A stretch of DNA of 64,000 nt from Chionis minor. Taxonomy: Eukaryota > Chordata > Aves > Charadriiformes > Chionididae. The notes beneath the pieces are model-generated. The model searched no databases. It was not told the DNA's origin and saw only the letters and a list, made by a program, of their open reading frames with translations. Of this stretch, positions 28,028 through 53,055 are shown in pieces. The position numbers were made by a program, and so were the translations under genes. Location: assembly GCA_013398295.1 (NCBI GenBank), contig VZSF01008960.1:186001-250000 (forward strand). The letters run 5' to 3'. Numbering within the stretch: position 1 is the stretch's first letter; every line of letters begins with the position of its first letter.

Positions 28028-30605
28028 TTTTATTTCATTCTGTTGCCAAATTATGCATAAAAATACGGGAAAAAACTGTAAAATCTATTAAATATAAACA
28101 TAGTGCATTTTATACATATACATACATATAAAAACATGAATAATTTGCATCCCTATATATAAAATTTGGCTCAAAACAGAATCCTTGCTTCTTATTTATT
28201 ACATACTTTTCCTGAGTAAAAACTGATTTTTAGAGCGCACCAGGATGTATTTCTGAACAGGTTACAAAAGCTGCTTAACTTCACATTAATGAATCAACTT
28301 AGGAGACCGGTCAATAGTCTACAGATATAAACATAAATATTTGCAGAAGGAGGACATAAGTAATGGAAGTGCAATTTGGAGTGGTATGCTTAAAATTAAA
28401 ATGAACCAGAATAGGATTGCTAAATGAAAACATTCTTGAATGCTAGTGAAATTCAGATATTGATGCAGATTTACCACTGCCTCTTGAGAAATTCTACTTT
28501 CTTCAATCTTTTATGCAAGGCTGGCTCTATGTCTTATTATCTGTTTCGTAGCAAAGGCTCTCTAATTTTCAACAGTCTTCTCATAATACTTCATTTTTCT
28601 ATTGTTTAGTAGTAGACAATTTGCTATTTCTTTAATGTATACTTGCCTCCACAATATGGTCTGTGTTTCAAAGCATTCTTTTATCCATTTGAATAATTAC
28701 CTAGCAGCCATATTAGGAAAAATCTACTGGTCCATCTATCAAAATCATCCACCTACCAAAATCTATTGGTATGTGGCCTTGAGAGTTTCTGAGATACTAA
28801 GCTATAAAATATTGGGCCAATTTGTTGTTCTATATTAATTTCATCAAAAGTTCTATGAATAAGTCAATGGGCATCTGCTGCTGATTCTGCCCTTCAAAGT
28901 TTCTTTAAATTTAAATAACCCAAGGGGGAGACAAAGAGTAGTACTTGTGGAGTCAACACCCAAAAACATATTGCAGCCCATGATTACAGAAACTGATGTG
29001 TTGGGTTTTTTAACTGAGTAGCCTTTTAAGCAAAACATAAAACTTTCAAAGTTCTATAAATCTACAGTAACTGGGGACATATGCTTTTTATTCAATTATC
29101 TGTTAGCTATAAAAAAAACCCTAGAAAAAAGAAGCAAATTATAATCCAACGCGTAGGTCAAAAGATAATACTGAATGTAAATTTTCTCCATTGATTTGTA
29201 GAGATACTAATTTTTGTATGATCAATGTGACCTTATCTTTCAAAACTAATCTTGGCTTGTACTTTTTTTTAAAAGTTAATTTAGATTTCTGAAGTAGCAG
29301 GGGCCAACCTGCCATACATAGCATATTAAACATATATAGATGTATCCTATATTTATTTGCATATCTACTTGTATGTCCAAGATGAATTAGAAAGGTGTAG
29401 TCTCAGATCTAAACCCCGCTGTATGGCAAACCTAGAGACTCTGCAAGAATTTTTCATGACAGATCTTACTTATTCATATAGTTTCAAGACTCGTGGTTCT
29501 TCTGCACTCATCTTCAAAAGACAATCCTGCCTTTGAAAGACAGAGTTGGCCATCTAGCTGCTTCTAACTTCTTCTCCTATCTGACACTGACAAGATTAAG
29601 GAACTATGATTCCTGAAATCACACAGATTTTCATATTACGAAACATAAAAGTAACTGAATAAAAAAGTATAAGCAACAACTTCTCCTCTTTGTGTCTAGG
29701 TATCTGCATGCCTGTACAGGCACACTATATAAATATATGCTGGATATAACGAAACTTGCATGCTCTATATATTTTTATATACCTATTACATCCAGGTACA
29801 CACTCTGCATAGAATGAAATTCATACTAATTGGTTTTCAGTCACAAACAGTATTTTTAGGCTTGGTCCACTTCTATAAACAGATACTAAGGGTTTCCACT
29901 CCTCTCATAGGAATCTCTGTTCTCTGACACTGCTCTCCAACTCTCCAATTCTCAGCGAGTAGTTCTGATTTCAATTCCATAACAGGTTAGTGAAATTTTA
30001 AAATTATCATAAACTACTTATGAAACAATTCACTTGATAAACTGAACTCAGTCAATCTTTGACTCTAGCATAAAGCGTGACAGAAAACAAATTATCTTCC
30101 TTGGCCATTTCAGAGCCCGTGCTGGCTGGCCATCCTTCTTGAGAGTTTTGATAGATCTGTTAGCAATACATAGCTTTGCTTTGTCTTATTGTCATGCTTT
30201 GAGCCATATTAATCTTCTATCTGTCCATCCTGCAAAATATATTGCTTTTCCAACTAGTGCCTGACTGAATTGATACCTGCCAAGTGACACTTAATGGTGA
30301 TTTCTCAATAGCCCAGTCTGGAAAATTTGTTACAGGGTCTAGTTTTAAGGAAGCCTTGAGGAAGAGAAGGATCAACGTAAGACTGTGCTTTAAGTGCCAC
30401 CAAAATGACTTCTGTTTCAAAATGTTTCTGCTTGATAATAAAGGATAATATGGTATCTACGCTACAAAATGGCACACAGTGCAAAACTGGTGTAGTAAGT
30501 GGTGAGCCAAGCTGGTAATCTAGTAAATCCACACTGATCTACCTTATTATATAATACTGTGAACACATAATGAGATTCTAGCGAAATTCATTCCAGCTGC
30601 ATTAT

Positions 30606-31836
30606 AGAGTCATAGAATCACCTAGGTTGGAAGGGATCTTCAAGATCATTGAGTACAACCATCAATCTAACACTGCTAAAGCCATCACCAAACCATTGGC
30701 CCTAATCACCACGTCTACCTGTCTTTTAAACACCTCCAGGGATGGTGATTCCACCACTTCCCTGGGCAGCCTGTTCCAATATTGACAACGCTTTCAGTGA
30801 AGGAATTTTTCCTAATCCAATCTAAACCTCCACTGGCGCAACTTGAGGCAATTTCCTCTTGTCCTGCCACTTGTTACTTGGGAGAAGAGGCCAACCCTCA
30901 CCTCTCCACAGCCTTCTCCCAGGCAGCTGTAGAATGCGATAAGGTCTCCCCTCAGACTCCTCCAGGCTAAACAACCCCAGTTCCCTCAGCCGCTCCTCAT
31001 GAGACTTGTGCTCCAGACCCCTCACCAGCTTTGTTGCCCTTCTCAGGACATGCCCCAGCACCTCAATGTCTTTCTTGTAGTGAGGGGCCCAAAACTGAAC
31101 ACAGTATTCCGGGTGGGGCCTCACCACTTCCAAGTACAGGAGGACAATCACTTCCCTAGTCCTGCTGGTCACGTTATTCGTGATATAAGCCAGGATACTA
31201 TTGGCCTTCTTGGCCACCTGGGCACACCGCTGGCTCACATTCAGCCGACTGTCTACCAGGACCCCCAGGTCCTTTCCTGCCAGGCAGCTTTCCAGCCACT
31301 CCTCCCCAAGCCTGTAGCGCTGCCTGGGGTTGTTGTGACCCAAGGGCAGGACCTGGCACTCAGCCCTGTCCAACATACCACTGGCCTCGGCCCATGGATC
31401 CAGCCTGTCCAGACCCCTCAGCACAGCCTTCCTGCCCTCAAGCAGATCCACACTCTCGTCCAACCTGATGTTGTCTGCAAACTTAACTGAGGGTGCACTC
31501 GATTCCCTTGTCCAGCTCGTTGATAAAGATATTAAAGGGAACTGGCCCCAATACCGAGCCCTGGGGAACACCGCTTGTGACCAGCCACCAGCCGGATTGA
31601 AATCTATTCATCATCCCTCTTTGGGCCGGGCCTTCCAGCCAGCTTTTTACCCAGCAAACAGGACACCCAGCCAAGCCATGAGCAGCCAGTTTCCCCAGGA
31701 GAATGCTGTGGGAAACAGCGTTGAAGGCTTTACTAAAATCTAGGTAGGCAACATGCACAGCCTTTCCCTCGTCCACTAAACGGATCACCTTGTCATAGAA
31801 GGAGATCAGGTTAGTCAAGCAAGATCCATGAACCAA
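30606..31836 (-). mobile_element. CR1 LINE, 3' portion of 1.2 kb with RT frames
   Basis: The copy begins (its 3' end) with agagtcatagaatcacctaggttggaaggg and carries the C-terminal RT region on the minus strand in two overlapping frames, 30822-31571 and 31483-31836. The upstream frame has [20 protein letters not shown] and [11 protein letters not shown]; the downstream one has [12 protein letters not shown] and [11 protein letters not shown]. The canonical FADD is changed to FADN ([10 protein letters not shown]), which removes a catalytic Asp. The frame change near 31490-31570 and this substitution show it is inactive. It is 5'-truncated. Confidence 0.92.
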
Positions 31837-34800
31837 TACTGGCTGAGCCTGCTTCTGGTGCCATGACAGTCCTACCCAAACTTGTATTCAAATCCAAGTC
31901 GATAAATCTAAAAGGTGTGGTAGTCATACAGACTTACAGCCTCAGGTTTCTGCTTAGGTATCTACATTTCATCCCATCGCGTTCTATCTTTCTTGTTAGA
32001 CATAGATAAATAAATCCTAAACTAGCCGTACTCATTCAGCACAGAAAAAACCCACTTGTCTTCCCTTTTTGTAGTCTACTAGGTCTTGTCCCAGCTGTTT
32101 TTCCAGTCTTGAGGAAAAATGGAAAGAAAGGACGGAAAGTCTAAATTATCTGGAATAAACATCTGGAGACACAGATGACAACATCTTGAGGCTTTGCTTC
32201 TAAAGCTCTAAATCAGCATTTTCCTCACCTGTTGCTAAGTTATCAAGAAGTATTAGAAAAAACTGGACTAATTTTTCCTGTCTGGATGCAGTCTGCTCTG
32301 CTCTTACAGGGGCAGTCAGGGAATTGCTACCACATGAAACTTGCAACTTTTCTTTGCTTCTTGTTCACTGATCATTGCCTACAACAGAAAAGTATCTGCT
32401 CTTAAAGCTGTTCGGCCTTAAGGAAAGGAGTGAATGGGTAAAAAGAAGTGATCTAGGCTTCCGATAGCTGTCCTGCAGGTACCTGTGTAACTCTATCTCA
32501 ACAGCTTCCTGCTGTCATTGACGAAATGACATGAAAAGCTGGGGAGAAAACTAGAAACTTGAGGAAAAAACCACGGTTTTGCAGCCTATTCTACTTAATG
32601 AAATGATAAAACAACTATTTTAAGGAAAAAGTATCAATTCATTTTTATCATGATAGAACAACAAACAATAAGAAGCACAGATTTTTAATGAACAGATCAT
32701 GTTTGAGAAATCTGACATTTTAAAAAACAGATTGCAAAATTCGTAAATGAAGGAGAAGTTATCTTTGGCTCAGTACATTATTTAACACAGTATCCTATAC
32801 AATTGGAAAATCTATTCATAATTGCAATGTGTAAAATAATGTTTATCCTAGGTGGCTTTGAAAAAAAAAATCTACATTACAGGTTACAAAATACAGCTAA
32901 AATATTATAAAAGATAATTTATTATTGAAGCTGCTATGGGTAGATTTTTTTTTACTCTAGCTCAAATACCACTTAATATCTTCAGTAATTATTTTTTATG
33001 AAATTCACAGATGGCAGTAATTCAAGCAGAGTTGCAAACACTGGCCATGAATGAGAAGTATCTCAAAAAATCTAAAGAGATTAGAATTATGGGAACAGAC
33101 CACAGTGCTATTCTGGCTTTATACTAATATAACTACAATTTCACAATCAAACCTAGAGAAGGGAAAAGAATAATGGAGATGCTAACAGTAAATAATAAAC
33201 CAAATTAAAACATTAAACAAAGCAGAGGAGGCACAAGCTAAACATGTTTTTAACTGGCAGTAAAAATTTGAAAGATCATTGCTTACATATCAAAGAAACG
33301 TTTCTTTAAGTTGAAATTTAAAACTGTGCAGAAACGTTACAAAGGTAAGGTCAGTTCTATTACATTTGCAGCATAACACAAGCCACAAAGTTTTACCACA
33401 TTTCTGTCTCTAAACCCATAAATAAGAAATTACTTCTTAGCTATCTGTTGAATTATGTCTTTATCAATGGACAACTTATCATCAGGACAATTATGCAATC
33501 AAAATGGAGTTCAGAGGACAGCAACAAACAGAAGTAAATGAGACAGAGGAAAGCAGAACTGTAACAGTAAGAAAAAAAACCCCAAATGCTACAAGAAAGT
33601 ACCTAAAACATAAGCTTACAGTTAGAACTACCAAGCCGTGAAATAATCTCTCAGAAGAGATGCAAAACCCATATTCTCTGTCATATTTTTTAAAACTAGG
33701 CTGCATGACATACCAGAAAGACTGCTAACAGGAACAGTGTTGAATTAACAGAAATGATTGGTAATGATAAAGTGAAATTACCCAGTATATTTTTTCTTTT
33801 ATAATGGTACTGTTAAATGACTACATACGTATCTCTCCTGAAAAAAGCAATTTATACTGTGAGCAACCTGTATCATATGTAAGGATGTATCAGTACGCTT
33901 TATGTAAGGATAACGTCAGTGTCACTTAGTTTAGACACTCATCTGAAATGCTCCAGTACATAAAATTGCGTAGATTCACAGTTCAGTGGGGGGATACAAA
34001 ATGCTTTAACTTTATACAGGAACTGAAGACACCTTTTTTTCCCCTGAACAGCACCAACATTAAATGTCTGTCTCTACCCACCCATTCTATACAGAGCTGC
34101 TCACCTCTTCAGACCAATTCAGTGATCCTCTACATTGCTTGGGAAACTACATTTGAACCAACTTAAGGAAATGTATCAATCTGGATGGGTCCCTTCAGGT
34201 AAGATTCAGTATACAGCACCTTATTCTGAGGCTAGATCCCTGAATGAGGAGAAGCTCATTTTGTTCTTAACAGTCTCATGGTTAGACCACTTGCCTGGTT
34301 TAAGTCCGTCTCCTAAAATACAGTAAGTGTCTGAATTATTTCTTAAAGGAATGATTTCACTCATGTCACTGAACCTACCAACCAACTGCCATTTGCTCCC
34401 CTAAAGTGCATCTTACACCACTTTAAAAACTCCATGCTGTCAGTAAACTCACAGTTCTACGTTTGTCTTCCACAATTCAAAACACATACAAAGGTTTCAT
34501 TATGCACCAGGTATACCAATGTATACGTTGTTATTAGGATATTTTTGAGACTAAAATATTTTGACTGTTCCAATTTTTTTCACATGGAAGTAAAAGATCA
34601 GGTAGCAATCTATTTCTGGATAAAAACCATCACAGAAGTATAGATAAGCACAATTTTAAGGTATTAATATAAAGATCCATGCCATCCTCTCCTGAACAAA
34701 GGTACCATTGACAGATAAAAACCCACAAGACCGCATGAAAAAAATCTGGAGAATGAAATGCACAAGGAACACAGTGACAACCTTGTTCCCTGCATTAGAT

Positions 34801-35149
34801 TCCCTTATGTTATGCATATATGTGGGGAAAAAAAAAACTTCCCATAATTCATAGACAAATTCTACCCTCCATTTTTCACCCTCAGATTAATGAAATAGTG
34901 AGATATGATCAGCGCTTCAAAATGTTTTTAGTAGATTAAAAATGAGAACTGCAATGTAGGGAATGGCGCAGAAGAAGCTTTTGCCACTACAGATAAAAAG
35001 TGCTCTACAAAGTTAAAGTGACTTGCTTTATTTCTGTCTGCTCTTTCTAAAAATGTAAACCAGGAGAAGAGGTCACTGTATCTCTACTATTTATCCTGAA
35101 AAGTGTCAATTTTTTTGAAAACTGATGATTTTTCTTCAGAGATTACTTA

Positions 35150-47816
<12,667 letters not shown>

Positions 47817-47860
47817 CCAGTGTTCCACAAGGCTTGTTTTTATAAGTGCAGATATCATAT
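47817..47860 (-). CDS. ADAMTS6: ADAMTS6 exon (44 nt), catalytic domain upstream of the zinc site
   Basis: This micro-exon encodes YDICTYKNKPCGTL, with the first base completing the preceding codon and the last base starting a Gly codon. The acceptor reads ttaacag and the donor GTAAGA. The segment is the part of the ADAMTS metalloprotease domain just before the zinc-binding helix and contains two of its conserved cysteines (DIC and KPC). It enters one base before a codon start and leaves after the first base of a codon, and its final G joins GC of the next exon to give Gly. It is too short to be seen as an ORF. It was found by expecting this peptide upstream of the HEIGH exon, and the exact splice borders support it. 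Confidence 0.93.
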
Positions 47861-49253
47861 CTGTTAAGGACAAAAAAAGCAGATAAATTGTCAGAGAATC
47901 AAATTTGTAAGATATTTTGTGCATTTATCACGTATCTGTATCATAGCTCAAGTTGTCAGACCGCAATCAGCTTAATTATGTGCAGCCAGCTGGTGTCGGC
48001 AGCTTCTGCACTCTGGTGTAAACCGCAAGCTGCAGTACACTCACAGCCACTGGCCTCAGGCCAGTGGGACACCTGCCAGTAAGAAAAAAATGGTTAAAGT
48101 GGATCTTTATAATCACCAGCTCCAAAAAGCAGTCTACCATACTGTTAGGAACATCCAGCAGCATGTCTATAGACCACTACTGATTCAAAACACTTCTACT
48201 TTTTGAAAAAAAACAGAACCCTCTTACAGTCTCACACTCATCAACTCAATATTAATTGCAACTCTTACTATTTCAACTTTGTTTCCAATTAAAAACTACC
48301 TCTCAATTATTACACCAACAATTATACAAAAAAAACTCTATGCACTGCCATTGTAGTGCCCTTCTCATTATCTTCCAGTGATGACGTGTGTCTTAAGAGT
48401 ATACTGTAACTAACTAAAATGAAAAACAGTTTTGCAAAAACCTAAATAATGTCTTTAAAGGAGAATCTTCATCACTTTAGCTACAATCTTTCAAATACAG
48501 AAGCTCAATGAGTTTTTGTGTAGTTAACATCTAAGTATCTGGAGCTGAAAATAGAATTAAAAAGTCTTCTCTGGCATAGCTAATAATAATAGCAGTAGTC
48601 ATGCAGCAGCCAATTCATTAATTATACTTTCACATTTTGAACATGCAATCAGATGATATGGCTAGTAATATGAGAACACTCTTACAATGCCTTTGATTTT
48701 CAAGGATTTATACTGATTTCCTTGCAGTGTGTTTCAGAACAATTTCTGTTCTTTTGAATGGTGAATGAAAACAAAGATGAAAATATACCATCTTTATGCT
48801 TTAATTTGTAACCCAAATAGTTACTAATTTAAGGCCAATATGTATTTCTGATAAAAATAACCTAATGACTGTTATCACGTAGGAGTTTGATCATGAGATA
48901 TCTACCTTTTAGTGCTAAAAGAGTTAAGGTCTGCCTGTAAGTCAAATCCATGGACAAAATAGCAAAGCTTAAAATTTGGAATAAATCCAGTAAAACTCTA
49001 TGCATGTAGACTGCTGTGACCACATGGAAATCCTGTGATTTTCAAAGGTACCAAGCATAAAGCAGTTCGTGGGATTAAGCTCTAATTTTGAATTCAAATG
49101 TGGTTAATCATTGATCTCATCAAGATGATTCAAACTCTGCCATCCCATATGCACATGAAACTCTTGCTGATTTTCCCATTTGCTGTTTGGAGAAGAGGTA
49201 ATCAAATCAGTATTCTTATATAAAATGTGTGGGAATATCATCAGGTTTTCATG

Positions 49254-49292
49254 GGATCATAGAAATATAGACTAGTTTGGGTTGGAAGGTAG
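49254..49292 (-). mobile_element. CR1 tail, outer part split off by an LTR insertion
   Basis: The short segment atcatagaaatatagactagtttgggttggaagg is the extreme 3' end of a CR1 in minus orientation. Its continuation (gggaccttcaaaggtcatctagtcc) appears 977 bases further on, at 50270. The two halves belong to one CR1 copy, interrupted by the element at 49293-50269. Confidence 0.85.
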
Positions 49293-50269
49293 TGTGGTGG
49301 GTTGACCTTGGCTGGAGGCCAGGTGCCCACCAAGCCCCTCCTCAGCTAGACAGGGGACAGAAAATATAATGAAAAGTTTATGGCTTAAGGTGAGGACAGG
49401 GAGATCACACAGCAATTACTGTCATGGGCAAAACAGACTCGTCTTAGGAATAATTAATTTAATTTATTAGCAATCAAATCAGAGTAGGGTAATGAGAAAT
49501 AAAGCCAAACGTTAAAACACCTTCCCCCACCCCCCCCTTCTTCCTGGGCTCAACTTCATTCGCAGTTTTCTCTACGTCCTCGCCGCTAGACTTCTCACAC
49601 TCTTTCCCTGCTCCAATGTGGGGTCCCTCCCACAGGAGACAGTCCTCAACAAACTTCTCCAATGTTGAGTTCTTCCCACAGGCTGCGGTTCTTCATGAAC
49701 TGCTCCAGCATTGTCCCTTCCACTGGGTTCAGTCCTCTGGGAACAGACTGCTCCAGTGTGGGTTTTCCATGGGATCACAAATCCTGCAGGAAAACCTGCT
49801 CCAGCATGGATTCCAGCATGGCACCACAGGTCCTGCCAGGAGCCTGCTGCAGCACAGTCTTGCTACAGGGTCCTAATGTCCTTCAGACATGGACCTGCTT
49901 CACCATGGGTTCCTCGACAGACTGCAGGTAGACATCTCCTCCAGTGTTAACCTTCATGGGCTGCATGCCTCACCATGGTCTTCACCATGGGCTGCAGGGG
50001 AATCTCTGCTCCAGCACCTGGTGCACCCCCTCCTTCTTCACTGACCTTGGTGCCTGCAGAGTTGTTTCTCTCACATATTCCCACTCCTCTCTATGACTGC
50101 AAATGCACCATTTGGTTTTTCTCCCCCAACTTAAATATATTATCACAGAGGTGCTACCACCATCATTGATTGGCTCAGCCTTGGCCAGTGACAGGTCTGT
50201 CTTGGAGCTGGCTGGCGTTGGCATTCTTAGAGAAGCTTCTAGCAGCTTCTCACAGAATACATCCCTGCA
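49293..50269 (+). mobile_element. LTR-like solitary element (977 bp) inserted in a CR1
   Basis: The element starts tgtggtgggttgacc and ends catccctgca, so it has the TG...CA ends of an LTR. Flanking bases ggtag (49288-49292) and gggac (50270-50274) could be a decayed 5-bp target duplication. Inside are tandem-like units built on 'ctgctccag..tgggtt' / 'cttccacaggctgcagttcttca' motifs between about 49600 and 50020. The text matches a repeat common in many bird genomes as I remember it. No retroviral genes flank it. Overlapping open frames at 49616-49950 arise from these low-complexity units and are not genes. Confidence 0.7.
49600..50020 (+). repeat. Degenerate internal repeats of about 35-45 bp in the LTR-like element
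   Basis: The phrase 'ctccagtgtgg / ctccagcatgg / ctccaatg...' recurs roughly every 35-45 bases, with intervening 'cacaggctgc', 'catgggctgc' and 'cctgccagg' modules. The units are diverged, and the array stays open in all three plus-strand frames over long stretches, which explains the cluster of short open frames here. Confidence 0.6.
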
Positions 50270-52035
50270 GGGACCTTCAAAGGTCATCTAGTCCAAACCC
50301 CCTGCAATCAGCAGGGACATCTTCAACTAGATCAGGTCACTCAGAGCCCTGTCCAACCTGACCTTGAGTGTTTCCAGGGATGGGGCATCTACCACCGCTT
50401 CAGGCAACCTGTTCCAATGTTTCACCACCCTCATTATAAAACATTTCTTTATATCTAGTTTAAATCTACCCTCTTTTAGTTTAAAACCATTACCCCTTGT
50501 CCTGTCGCTACAGGCCCTGCTAAAAAGTCTGTCCCCATCCTTCTCGTAAGACCCCTTTAAGTACTGAAAGGCTGCAATAAGGTCTGCCCAGAGCCTTCTC
50601 TTCTCTGGGCTGAGAACCCCACTCTCTCAGCCTGTCGTCACAGGAGAAGTGTTCCATCCGTCTCATCATCTTTGCGGCCCTCCTCTGGACCCGCTCCAAC
50701 AGGTCCATGTCTTTCCTGTGCTGAAGATTCCAGAGCTGGACACAGTACTCCAGGTGATGTCTCAAAAGAGCAGAGTAGAGGGGCAGAATTAGCTCCCTCA
50801 ACCTGCTGGCCACGCAGGACTCTGCACTTAGCCTTGTTGAACCTCATGAGGTTCACATGGACCCACTTCTTGAGCTTGTCTAGATCCCTGTGGATGGCAT
50901 CGCATCCCTCAGGCACATCAACCGCACCATTCAGCTTGGTGTCATCTGCAAACTTGCTGAGAGTGCACTCAATCCCACTGTCAATGTCACTGATATTAAA
51001 CAGTACTGATCCCAATACAGACCCATGATGGACAACACTTGTCAGCAAATTCCATCTTGACATTGAACCGTTGACCACTACCCTCTGGTTGCGATCATTC
51101 AGCCAATTCCTCATCCGCCAAACAGTCCATCCATCAAATCCATATCTCACCGATTTAGAGAGAGAAGGATGCTGTAAGGCACTGCGTCAAAGGTCAGACA
51201 GATGACATCTGTAGCTCTTCCCTCATCTACTAACAGAGTCAGCCCATCATAAAAGGCCAGTAGGCTATCAGGCAGGATTTGCCCTTGGTAAAGCCATGCT
51301 GGCTGTCTCGAATCACCTCCCTGTCCTCCATATGCCTTAGCATAGCTTCTAGGAGGAGCGGTTCCATGATCTTCCCAGGCACAGAGATGAGGCTGACAAG
51401 TCTATGGTTCCAAAGGTCCTCCTTTCTACCCTTCTTAAAAATGGGTGCAACGTTTCCCTTTCTTGAGTCACCAGGGACTTCACCTGACTGTCATAAATTT
51501 TCAAATATCATGGAGAGTGGCTTGGCAACTACATTAGCCAATTCCCTCAGGACTCTGGAATGCATCTCGTCAGGTCCTTCTGTATGTTCAGGCTCTTCAG
51601 GTGGTCTCAAACCTGATCTTCTCTTAGAGTGGGAAGGACTTTGCTTCCCCAGTCCCTGCCTTGTGGTCCATTTACTCCAGAGGGATAGGGAGAGAGATTG
51701 ACAGTGAAGACTGAGACAAAAAAGTTGAGTACTTCAGCCTTCTCCTTGTCCACTGTTACCAGTTTGCCAGTCTTGCTCATCAGGGGGTATGCTTTCTTTG
51801 ACCTTCCTCTTCTGGCCGACACAGCTGTAGAAGCCCTTCTTATTATTCTTGGAGTGCCTTCCCAAGTTCAGCTCCAGTTGCACCCTGGCTTTCCTCACCC
51901 CAACCTACAAAACCAGGCAGCATCCCTATACTCTTCCCAGGAGACCTGTCCCTGCTTCCGTTCCTGCATTTCCTTCTTGCCCTTCAGTTTGACCAGCAGG
52001 TCTCAACTCAGCCATGCCAGTCTCCTGCTCTGTAC
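50270..52035 (-). mobile_element. CR1 LINE, about 1.8 kb, with internal deletion
   Basis: This is the inner part of the CR1 interrupted by the LTR-like element. In minus orientation, from its 5' side, it has GKLVTVDKEKAEVLNFFVSVF (near 51607-51822), then RT sequence with [20 protein letters not shown] and LEYCVQLW, and the tail cttcaaaggtcatctagtcc. At about 50812-50818 the KCRVL segment is fused to the SRLREL segment, so some 170-190 bases present in the 30606-31836 copy are missing. Several stops and frame changes make it inactive. Confidence 0.88.
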
Positions 52036-52651
52036 ATCACAAAGCTTTAAGATGACACAGATACAGAGTGAAAGAAAGATTTTTACTGAGTATTTCCTGC
52101 CTTTTAAATATTTAAGAAAGCAAACTTCTTATTTCTGCATCTGGGACAGAGCCTGAACCTAATCCATTTGAAGATCATGCAAAATTATTCCTCAAACAAA
52201 GCAGACAGAGGCCAGGCTTATTTAGTGAGAAAAGCCAAACTTGTGTGAATTCTTTAAACTGTAGTTTAGAACTGAATACAAGGAAGTCTGTGCGATACAC
52301 AGGAAGTATTGGTCTTCGACTGTTTTTTAATACCCAATGCTAGTGGGGAGGGGGAGGGGGGAAGAACAAATTAAATGCATACATCCTTAGATGAACTGGA
52401 TGTTTAAGAAGGAAGCCAGTTCCACTAAAGTGAAATGTCGTCATTGATTTCAGCAGAGCTGGAAACTTGCCCCTAAGGCCTGAATCTGCTTACTGTCATA
52501 CAGGTATGAATCTGAAGTTACTCCTCACCTTCAGTTCAGTTTCACAAGGAACTGTGATAGGAGAGAATGATATGGATTAAGTCCATTGTTCCTGTTATAT
52601 TTTCGAAGAACAAAGACCATAGTATCCTTCTGTTTATGCTGGGTAGCAAGC

Positions 52652-53055
52652 TGTCATGGTGTTGGCTGGAATGGAGTTGACTTTGTCACTAAGTGTGCTA
52701 TATCTTGGGTTTGGGATGGGAATACTGTCGATACCACACAAGCGGTTTTAGTTCTTGCAAAGCAGTCAAGGCCTTTTCTGCTCCTCACCACCTCCCCCAG
52801 CAAGTAGGCTGGAAGTGCCCCAAAAGCTGGGAGGAGACAGCCAGGACAGCTGACCTCAAAAGGATATTCCATGCCATGTGACATCGTGCTCAGTATACAA
52901 AGCTGCAGGAAGAAGGAGGAAAGGGGAATGTTCAGAGTGATGGCGTTTGTCTTCCCAAGTAACCGTTACGCGTGACAGAGCTCTGCTTTCCTGGAGATGG
53001 CTGAACACCTGCCTGCTGATGAGAAGCAATAAATGAATTCCTTGTTTTGCTTTGC
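52652..53055 (+). mobile_element. Avian ERV LTR fragment, 3'-truncated
   Basis: It begins tgtcatggtgttggctggaatgg, the usual 5' end of an avian ERVL-type LTR. It contains aatactgtcgataccacac, gctgggaggagacagccaggacagctgacc and a possible TATA-like cagtatacaaagctg near 52890, and ends near gctttgctttttactaaatattg. The terminal third (ctatctcaacccacgag... to the CA end) is absent. It is related to the fragment at 8850-9293, which keeps the opposite end. It is antisense to ADAMTS6. Confidence 0.7.

Noticed and set aside
30999..31490. 163-codon plus-strand open frame
   Set aside because: It is antisense to the CR1 RT region, a common artefact in avian genomes.
49474..50361. Cluster of short open frames on both strands
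   Set aside because: They are produced by the internal repeats of the LTR-like element.
51279..52156. Plus-strand open frames of 140 and 152 codons (51279-51701 and 51698-52156)
   Set aside because: They lie antisense to CR1 and contain no independent protein similarity.
52344..52361. G-rich run (4, 5 and 6 Gs) as a G-quadruplex
   Set aside because: It has only three separated tracts, so it does not meet the four-tract pattern.
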